Below are positions 32,575-37,585 of a stretch of 37,585 nt of DNA, one piece after another. The stretch spans positions 276,188-313,772 of the forward strand of contig NZ_QBKZ01000025.1 of assembly GCF_003056725.1 (NCBI RefSeq), in the 5' to 3' direction. How positions within the stretch are numbered: the first letter of the stretch is position 1; every line of letters begins with the position of its first letter. Both the position numbers and the translations under genes were made by a program. The notes beneath the pieces are model-generated. The model was not told the origin of the DNA. It was given only the letters and a program-made list of their open reading frames with translations, and made no database searches. Origin of the DNA: Mangrovicoccus ximenensis. GTDB taxonomy: Bacteria; Pseudomonadota; Alphaproteobacteria; Rhodobacterales; Rhodobacteraceae.

Positions 32575-32913
32575 GCAGAGGGCCGCGCGGCTGCTGCGTT
32601 CCAGGACGGAGCCTTCGGCAAGCGGGACCGGCCGGATCAGGCGGTAGCCGCTGCGGCCGACGGTTTCGATGAATTGCGGATCGGCGGCGCTGTCGCCGAG
32701 CAGCTGGCGCAACTCGCGGATGCACTGTTTCGGTCCCGCCTCGCTGCCATGGCGGCTGCCCCAGACGAGGCCGCGCAGCTCGTCCTGGCTGACGGTTTCG
32801 CCTTGGCGCTCGGCCAGCGCCACCATGACCGCCAGCGTCTTGCGGCGCAGCCTGTGGGCCTTGCCGTTGCGGATCAACTCGCCGCGGGAAATGTCGAGTT
32901 CGATACTGGTCAC
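32575..32913 (-). pseudogene. Winged-helix (Trans_reg_C, CadC-like) regulator, N-terminal domain only
   Basis: A GTG start at 32913 is followed by an OmpR-type winged-helix DNA-binding domain of about 97 residues: LDISRGELIRNGKAHRLRRKTLAVMVALAERQGETVSQDEL, then the recognition-helix region SEAGPKQCIRELRQLLGDS and the wing FIETVGRSGYRLI. In CadC-like or cyclase-like regulators a membrane segment or TPR/AAA part follows, but here coding similarity ends at about 32590 near the hairpin of the upstream gene. It could still bind DNA as a free domain. An AT-rich promoter-like segment is at 33000-33020. Confidence 0.65.
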
Positions 32914-33006
32914 TGCACGTCTTGCCTGTCCTTGTGCCGCTTTCGGCCGGCCGCCTCCGCTCCGCCGGAGCCTAGCCGGCCCGGTGTACTGCCAATGATG
33001 ACAATA

Positions 33007-33012
33007 ATTATA
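33007..33012 (-). promoter_or_regulatory. Candidate -10 box for the winged-helix gene
   Basis: On the minus strand this reads TATAAT, within the only AT-rich island (about 32998-33020) for several kilobases and about 95 bases before the GTG at 32913. I found no good -35 box 17 bases upstream, so an activator may be needed. Confidence 0.35.
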
Positions 33013-33024
33013 CTAAAATTGACC

Positions 33025-33843
33025 GGTGCCTGGCTTTGATTTGCCTGCGGGCCGGGCCAGACATGTTTCCGGACGGAGGCGCGGCGGCGGCGCGCGGAGC
33101 AAGCGGGAGCGGAACAGGCGGAATTGGCGACCGGGCCGGAACGGAGCCCAGGCGGCGGGGCGGCGATCGCCATTGCAGGGCGCTGCCATCCCCGCAGACG
33201 CTCAGGCGCGACCCCCGGTCCGCCATCCAGACGCAGCCCGGACGGCCCCGGGGCGCCACGGCAGACTGCCTCGACGGCACAGGCAGCCCGTCCGGCGCGA
33301 TCCGCACGCCCCGGAAGGATCGGTCCCAGTGCCGCCCGGCCGGACGGACGGCCTGCCCCGCAACACCGCATGCCGATACGGCGCAACCGGACCGCGCCGC
33401 CTGCAGGCACAGCAATCCATTTCGATGTCCCGCCGGACCGGATCACAAGATTTCCTGACCGGCATGCTGCGTGAACCGTGCGGCAGCAGAAGGACCGGCC
33501 GGGATGGCGCTGCTCCCGACGGTCCGGAGCCTCGGCACGCACCGGCGTCCTCGTCCCCCTTCCGGATTTTGCCCGCGAAATGAATTGCTTCTGCTTGCCC
33601 GCGCAGGCCGCTCCAGACCGTCCGGAGCACCATCGGGATGCTGCAACCGGCGGCGGAGATGGCCCGGCACGGAACGCCGCCGGGCCCTTTCCGCGACCTA
33701 TCGGGCCTCGGATCGCCCGGCGGGCGGACCCGGCTTCCCCCGATCGCGGAAAACTGCGGGCAGGAGCCAGCCTGTGCGGGACGCCAAGCCCGTCACGAGC
33801 TCCCAGAACCCTATGACGTTCGGCAGGGGGACAGCCGACGCTG
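33025..33843. other. About 820 bases without a recognisable gene
   Basis: All six frames were read. The open ones have Arg/Pro/Gly-rich, low-complexity translations with no family motifs. No IS terminus, tRNA or clear hairpin was seen. It may be the decayed remains of a deleted gene or gene pair. Confidence 0.4.
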
Positions 33844-35205
33844 TCAGGACGGAACGCCCGTCTCGCCCCATTGCGCCAGCTTGCGGTCGATGGTCTTGCG
33901 CGACACGCCGAGACGCCGCGCCGCCTCGGCACGGTTGCCGTCGCAGCGGTCGAGCATGTGCAGGATGTGGCGCTGCACCACCAGGTCCAGATCTTCGATC
34001 GCCTGCGTCCCGGTGACCGCGCCGCCGCCGGCAAATTCCTCGGGAAAGCCGCCGAGAATCACCGAGCGCTCCACCAGGTTGCGCAGTTCGCGGACATTGC
34101 CGGGCCAGCCATAGCGGCGCAGCTTCAGCAGGGTCTCCTGATCAAGCTCCAGCCCCGGCATGCCGAGCGCGCGGGAGAACTGCGTCATGAAGAGCGCCGC
34201 CAGCTCGAGGATGTCGTCGGACCGTTCGCTGAGCGGCGGCATCTCGACCCGGAGCACGTCGATGCGGTGGTAGAGATCGGCGCGGAACCGGCCCTCGGCC
34301 ACCAGCGCGCGCAGGTCGGCATTGGTCGCGAAGAGAAAGCGCAGGTTCAGCCGCAGCTCGCGCTCGGCGCCGACCGGGCGGATGCGCTGGTCCTCGAGCA
34401 CCCGCAGCAGCGCCGCCTGCAGAGGCTCGGGCATCTGCGCCACCTCGTCGAGGAAGAGCGTCCCGCCATCGGCCAGCAGCAGGAGCCCCGGCTTCAGCCG
34501 CCCGTCGGCGCCGATGCTCCCGAACAGTTCCTGCACCATCCGCTCGGGCGCGATCGCAGCGCAGTTTACCGGCACGAAGGGTTTCTCGGCGCGCTCCGAC
34601 AGCTCGTGGAGCTGCCGCGCCGCCAGTTCCTTGCCGGTGCCGCTGGCGCCGGTGAACAGCACGGGGGTCGGCAGCGGCGCCAGCTTCTCCAGCATCGCGC
34701 GGACCTCGACCATGCCGTCGGAGGTGCCCAGGAGCTTGCCCTGGAGCTGGCCGCTGCGCAGTTCCCGGCGCAGGAGCGCGTTGTCGCGGCGCAGGTACTT
34801 GCGGTCGAGCGTGCGCGCCACCGCGCCGAGGATCTGGTTGGCGCGGAACGGCTTCAGCACGAAATCGCTGACCCCGGCCCGCAGCGCGGCGATCGCGGTT
34901 TCCAGATCCGCATAGGCGGTGACCAGGATCGTGTCGCCGAAGAAGCCGCGCCGGGTCTGCTCGGCCAGCCAGTCGAGCCCGGTGGTCTTCGGCATGACAT
35001 TGTCGAGGATCACCAGATCGAAATGCGCCGCGTCGAGCATCTGCGTGGCCTCGGCCGCGGAGCCCGCCGCCTCGACCTTCTGAACCCGGGGTGCCAGCAG
35101 CTTCACGAGGAAATTGCGCATGCCGGGCTCGTCATCGACCACCAGGACCGAAGCCCCGGCCAGCATCGGCCCGTAATCGTCCCGGCTTGCGTCCTTCGGC
35201 GTCAC
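33844..35205 (-). CDS. NtrC-type response regulator with degenerate sigma-54 contact loop
   Basis: This is a 453-residue protein in three parts. The receiver (about 13-130) has VLVVDDEPGM, the phospho-Asp in LVILDNVMP, and VLKPF. The AAA+ domain (about 155-390) shows Walker A GASGTGKE, Walker B GGTLFLDEV and the Arg-finger region FRADLYHRIDVLRVEMPPLSER. A Fis-type helix-turn-helix lies at the end (GNRAEAARRLGVSRKTIDRKLAQW). The loop that should read GAFTGA instead reads ELFGSIGADGRLKPGLLLL, so direct sigma-54 activation is unlikely, as in some NtrC-type proteins of Rhodobacter. The start is GTG at 35205, with GAGGG 7 bases upstream; the ATG at 35166 is an alternative. It follows the small peptide gene by 10 bases. 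No kinase is adjacent. Confidence 0.9.
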   Translation of the reverse strand: MTPKDASRDDYGPMLAGASVLVVDDEPGMRNFLVKLLAPRVQKVEAAGSAAEATQMLDAAHFDLVILDNVMPKTTGLDWLAEQTRRGFFGDTILVTAYADLETAIAALRAGVSDFVLKPFRANQILGAVARTLDRKYLRRDNALLRRELRSGQLQGKLLGTSDGMVEVRAMLEKLAPLPTPVLFTGASGTGKELAARQLHELSERAEKPFVPVNCAAIAPERMVQELFGSIGADGRLKPGLLLLADGGTLFLDEVAQMPEPLQAALLRVLEDQRIRPVGAERELRLNLRFLFATNADLRALVAEGRFRADLYHRIDVLRVEMPPLSERSDDILELAALFMTQFSRALGMPGLELDQETLLKLRRYGWPGNVRELRNLVERSVILGGFPEEFAGGGAVTGTQAIEDLDLVVQRHILHMLDRCDGNRAEAARRLGVSRKTIDRKLAQWGETGVPS

Positions 35206-35215
35206 GCGCAGGCCC

Positions 35216-35341
35216 TCAGTCGACCCGGACGTTCGGGCTGGAGAAGACGTGCTCGGACGAGAGGCCGAGCGCGTGCAGGCCGAAATAGGCGGCAACGCCG
35301 ATCAGGGCGATGGCGGCGAAACCGGAGAACATGGCTTTCAT
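35216..35341 (-). CDS. 41-residue single-pass membrane micro-protein
   Basis: A short frame from ATG at 35341 encodes 41 residues: a short basic start MKAMFSG, a hydrophobic helix (FAAIALIGVAAYFGLHAL), then SSEHVFSSPNVRVD outside. It sits 6 bases after the cytochrome c stop and 10 bases before the GTG of the response regulator, all on the same strand, so it is probably translated as part of one operon. The exposed His and the location next to a haem protein suggest a small accessory subunit or chaperone, but this is inference. Not long enough for family assignment by eye. Confidence 0.65.
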   Translation of the reverse strand: MKAMFSGFAAIALIGVAAYFGLHALGLSSEHVFSSPNVRVD

Positions 35342-35347
35342 GGCGGG

Positions 35348-36150
35348 TCACTTTCCTTTGGTGGCCACTTTGAGATAGGCGATCAGGTCGCTCCGGTCAT
35401 CCGGCGCGGCGATCACCTGCATCGGCATTTTCGACCCCGGGATGTAATGGTCCGGGCCCTCGTCGAAAAGCGCGTCGATGGTTGCGGCGTCCCAGACGAT
35501 GTCCGAGCCGCTCAGCGTGTCGGAATAGGCATAGCCGGGCAGGCTGCCTGCCGCGCGGCCGAAGAGCCCGTGCAGCGTGGGCCCGGCCTTGCGCGACGGC
35601 CCCGGCTCCAGAGCGTGGCAGATCGAGCATTTGCGCATGAACTGCCGCTCGCCGTTCGGCATCGTGGCGGCCTCGCGCAGGAAGGAGCGCGCGCCTGAAA
35701 TGCCGGGTTCGAAGGCGTCGAGCATCTCGACGGGCCACGAATAGGCAATGTCGTCAAGCCCGCCGGCATGGATCACGTCGCCCGCCGCCGAGAAGGCCAG
35801 TGCCCAGACCGGACCCTGCCGCGTGGCGCGGAAATCGCGGTCGATCCGCCAGCTGGCCGTATCGACGACCATGATGAAGCCCTCGCCGTCGCCCACCGCC
35901 AGCTGCTGCGTGGCGGGGTGATGCGCCATGGCGAGGATCGGGCGGCGCTCCAGCGTCAGATCGGCGATCTGCGCGCCGGTCTCCGGGTCCAGGACCCGCG
36001 TGCCGCCATCGACCGCGCCATAGGCGATCCAGCCGTCGCCGGGCACGATCCGGTTGATGCCGAAGCCGTGCTGCGCGAGCGCCAGCGGCGCCGCCTCGCC
36101 TGGTCCGTAGCGCAGCAGCGCCCCGGCCATCGACGAGATGAATCCCCCTG
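35348..36150 (-). pseudogene. Beta-propeller (WD40-like) cytochrome c, 5'-truncated
   Basis: The last 265 or so residues of a periplasmic protein remain. Several WD40/quinoprotein-like blades come first (GGTRVLDPETGAQIADLTLE, QLAVGDGEGFIMVVDTASW, VWALAFSAAGDVIHAGGLDDIAYSW), followed by a class I cytochrome c domain. The haem motif is KCSICH, preceded by GERQFMRKC, and the Met ligand is in PGSKMPMQ. The end is SDLIAYLKVATKGK. No signal peptide is present, because upstream of about 36150 the sequence is unrelated and lower in GC. The ATG at 36130 is internal. The haem domain itself is complete, but export would fail without a signal sequence. It is followed closely by the micro-protein and the response regulator. 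Confidence 0.7.
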
Positions 36151-36490
36151 ATTTGCGCAACAGCGCCAGCGGATACCAATCAATGGCAGGCAATTGCACG
36201 TTCCCCGAGACCGGCAACGACAGCTGCCGAGGGAAGGCCAACGCCGGGGCAGCAGGACCCGGGACGGAGAAGTGACTGGCATTGACCGCCGCATGAACCG
36301 GGCGCCCTGGACTGCGGGCCGGTGAATTCCCGATGGAAAACCGGGGCAGTTCCCAAAGGAAATCAACCCAGTGATCCTCGGCGCCGTTATCTTCCCCCGA
36401 TGCGCTCCGCAAATTGACACCACTAATCGCGGAGAAGAGTTTTGAGCCGGCGCGGCGATTTCAGATTGCAACCGGGCTGGATGAGGGAAC
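36151..36490. other. Non-coding, lower-GC segment with a possible insertion-sequence end
   Basis: I see no gene. On the minus strand the segment ends in CTGTTGCGCAAATCAGG at 36149-36165, right where the cytochrome gene loses similarity. A TGTTGC(G)CAAATC-type terminus is reminiscent of IS ends, but I found no matching opposite end and no transposase. The interior has no motif I can name. Confidence 0.4.
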
Positions 36491-37036
36491 TCAGGCAGCC
36501 CTCGGTGCTTCCGGCAAGGCAATCGGGCCAAACCCGTTGAGCACGTCGCCTTCGACCTCGTAGAGCCGGGTGCGGATGGTCATGTCCGGTTCGCGGCCCA
36601 TCAGATGCTCCTCCCGCAATTCCCTCTGGAACCGCCGCCAGAGGCGCTGGCCGCCGCCATAGAACAGCCGCGGGCGCAGATCGCCCGGACCGGGCGCGTC
36701 CTCGAGCCCCCAGGCGCAGAGTTCGACAATCGCAGGCACGAGCTGGATCGCGGTCTCGGTCAGGGCATAGGGGCGCCGTTGATGCGCGTCGGCCCGCTCT
36801 GCCTGGGTCAGCAGGCCGTCCGCCACCATTCGCTTCAGCCGCGAGGCCAGGATGTTGCTGGCGATGCCCTCGCGCGAATTCTGCCGCAGTCCGCGGAAGC
36901 AGCGGGTGCCGTCGAACATGATGTCGCGCAGGATCAGGAGCGTCCAGCGGTCGCCCAGCAGCCGGGTTGCGCGGTGCAGCGGATGCTCGGTTCCGGCATC
37001 CTCGGGGGAAAGGTCCTGGGCAAAGGGCTCTGACAT
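36491..37036 (-). CDS. HxlR-family transcriptional regulator
   Basis: This is a 181-residue winged-helix regulator of the HxlR type. RATRLLGDRWTLLILRDIMFDGTRCFRGLRQ gives the first helices, ASNILASRLKRMVADGLLTQAE the recognition helix, and RRPYALTETAIQLVPAIVEL the wing and dimer helix. The C-terminal 70 residues are longer than in minimal HxlR proteins and may bind a ligand (MTIRTRLYEVEGDVLNGFG). The ATG at 37036 was chosen over a TTG 18 bases upstream. The usual N-terminal Cys of HxlR sensors is absent here (HPLHRATRLL), so redox sensing is not expected. It often controls a neighbouring gene, and the acylase gene lies 72 bases upstream on the same strand. Confidence 0.9.
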   Translation of the reverse strand: MSEPFAQDLSPEDAGTEHPLHRATRLLGDRWTLLILRDIMFDGTRCFRGLRQNSREGIASNILASRLKRMVADGLLTQAERADAHQRRPYALTETAIQLVPAIVELCAWGLEDAPGPGDLRPRLFYGGGQRLWRRFQRELREEHLMGREPDMTIRTRLYEVEGDVLNGFGPIALPEAPRAA

Positions 37037-37108
37037 GGCGGTTTCACCTTGCAATCGGGTCGCTGGACCCGGTGTCGCACGGCAACCCTTGCAGAGCCCT
37101 TAACCACG

Positions 37109-37585
37109 CTACCGGCGCGGCGGCCTGAGCCAGACCGTGCCTTCGGCTCCGGCCCGCGCCAGGTCCAGATCCAGCGTCATCGGGATGTATTCGCCGCGCC
37201 GCCAGAGCTCGCCGAGGTCGTCGTAATGGCGTGACAGCGGATGGCCGGACTGGCCGGTCGCGATGACGAAGAGGGAGGCGTTCGGATCGGCCAGGTCGTA
37301 GACGCCGCGATAGCCCGAGGCATGGACATTGGCGAACGGATCGGGGCCCGTGCCCTTGGTCTGGCCGCGCGCCAGGGTCTGGTCGCCGCCGGAGGTCGAT
37401 TGCCGGATGTTCACCAGCCAGTTCAGCACCGGCACGCTGCCCAGCACGGGATGGTCGTGCCGCGCCTGGTGGGCATCGCCCCAGCGCAAGGATTCCAGCC
37501 GCCCGCCATGGGTCTCGTCCAGCCAGACCAGCGCGTCGTCGAGCGACAGCCGGGCGATTTCCGCACAGGTTTCGACCCGGTCCGA
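37109..37585 (-). CDS. Penicillin acylase family protein, C-terminal part (runs off the window)
   Basis: The last 158 or so codons of a penicillin (acyl-homoserine lactone) acylase-type Ntn hydrolase are present. The sequence includes RWGDAHQARHDHPVLGSVPVLNWL, PFANVHASGYRGVYDLADPNASLFVIATGQSGHPLSRHYDDLGELWRRGEYIPM, which is the well-conserved end of the beta subunit. The SGHPLSRHYDD block is a hallmark of the family. The enzyme is normally made as a periplasmic precursor and cut into two chains. The catalytic Ser and the front half lie beyond the right edge. It ends 72 bases before the HxlR gene. Confidence 0.85.
   Translation of the reverse strand, partial: SDRVETCAEIARLSLDDALVWLDETHGGRLESLRWGDAHQARHDHPVLGSVPVLNWLVNIRQSTSGGDQTLARGQTKGTGPDPFANVHASGYRGVYDLADPNASLFVIATGQSGHPLSRHYDDLGELWRRGEYIPMTLDLDLARAGAEGTVWLRPPRR

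Noticed and set aside
33200..33840. Third IS5 copy suspected from short matches near 33610
   Set aside because: The shared words (such as CCATCGGGATG) are short, and no transposase motif can be read in any frame.

Overview
The window is GC-rich DNA from an alphaproteobacterium, most likely a member of the Rhodobacteraceae. I base this on composition, strong NCG/NGC codon bias and the look of its housekeeping proteins (GatB, Mrp/ApbC, a SulP-UspA pair, carboxynorspermidine dehydrogenase, TssL with an OmpA tail). No rRNA, tRNA or CRISPR array was found.

Layout. 1-1.1 kb: the end of an hflX fragment cut by a decayed IS5-family element. 1.4-5.3 kb: gatB (-), an SLT lipoprotein (+), an unrecognised protein (-) and a lipid acyltransferase (-). 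5.4-8.3 kb: a receiver-domain fragment, a thioredoxin-fold protein, a phosphoglycolate phosphatase whose C-terminus has been swapped, an intergenic repeat pair and a membrane-anchored unknown. 8.7-14.15 kb: a tight, mostly overlapping six-gene operon (GST, thiolase, NTF2-like, GFA, cupin, FadJ) that looks like a beta-oxidation cassette with small accessory proteins. 14.2-18.9 kb: uspA-sulP (-), mrp (+) and a His-rich cation diffusion facilitator (+). 19.1-23.75 kb: a sugar ABC transporter operon (-) with the flanking gene broken at each end. 23.76-28.2 kb: a type VI secretion remnant (tssL, 5' part of tssM) joined directly to xpaC-telA and a lipoprotein start. 28.2-30.2 kb: remnants of a polysaccharide locus and a second decayed IS5-type element. 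30.6-32.5 kb: an HdeA-like secreted protein and carboxynorspermidine dehydrogenase. 32.6-33.8 kb: a truncated winged-helix regulator and an apparently empty stretch. 33.8-36.15 kb: an NtrC-type response regulator, an unlisted 41-residue peptide and a 5'-truncated beta-propeller/cytochrome c. 36.5-37.6 kb: an HxlR regulator and the end of a penicillin acylase.

The most striking overall property is the number of places where one gene stops mid-protein and another unrelated gene begins mid-protein, with no intact element between them. At least seven such joins occur in 37.6 kb. This suggests a genome undergoing extensive deletion, or else assembly or scaffolding artefacts, and either explanation matters for anyone using the annotation. 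I did not find a clear new defence or mobile system. The best candidates for undescribed biology are the six-gene GST-thiolase-FadJ operon, the regulator/micro-peptide/cytochrome c unit whose regulator lacks GAFTGA, a poly-C tract in the acyltransferase gene, and several inverted repeats at promoters.
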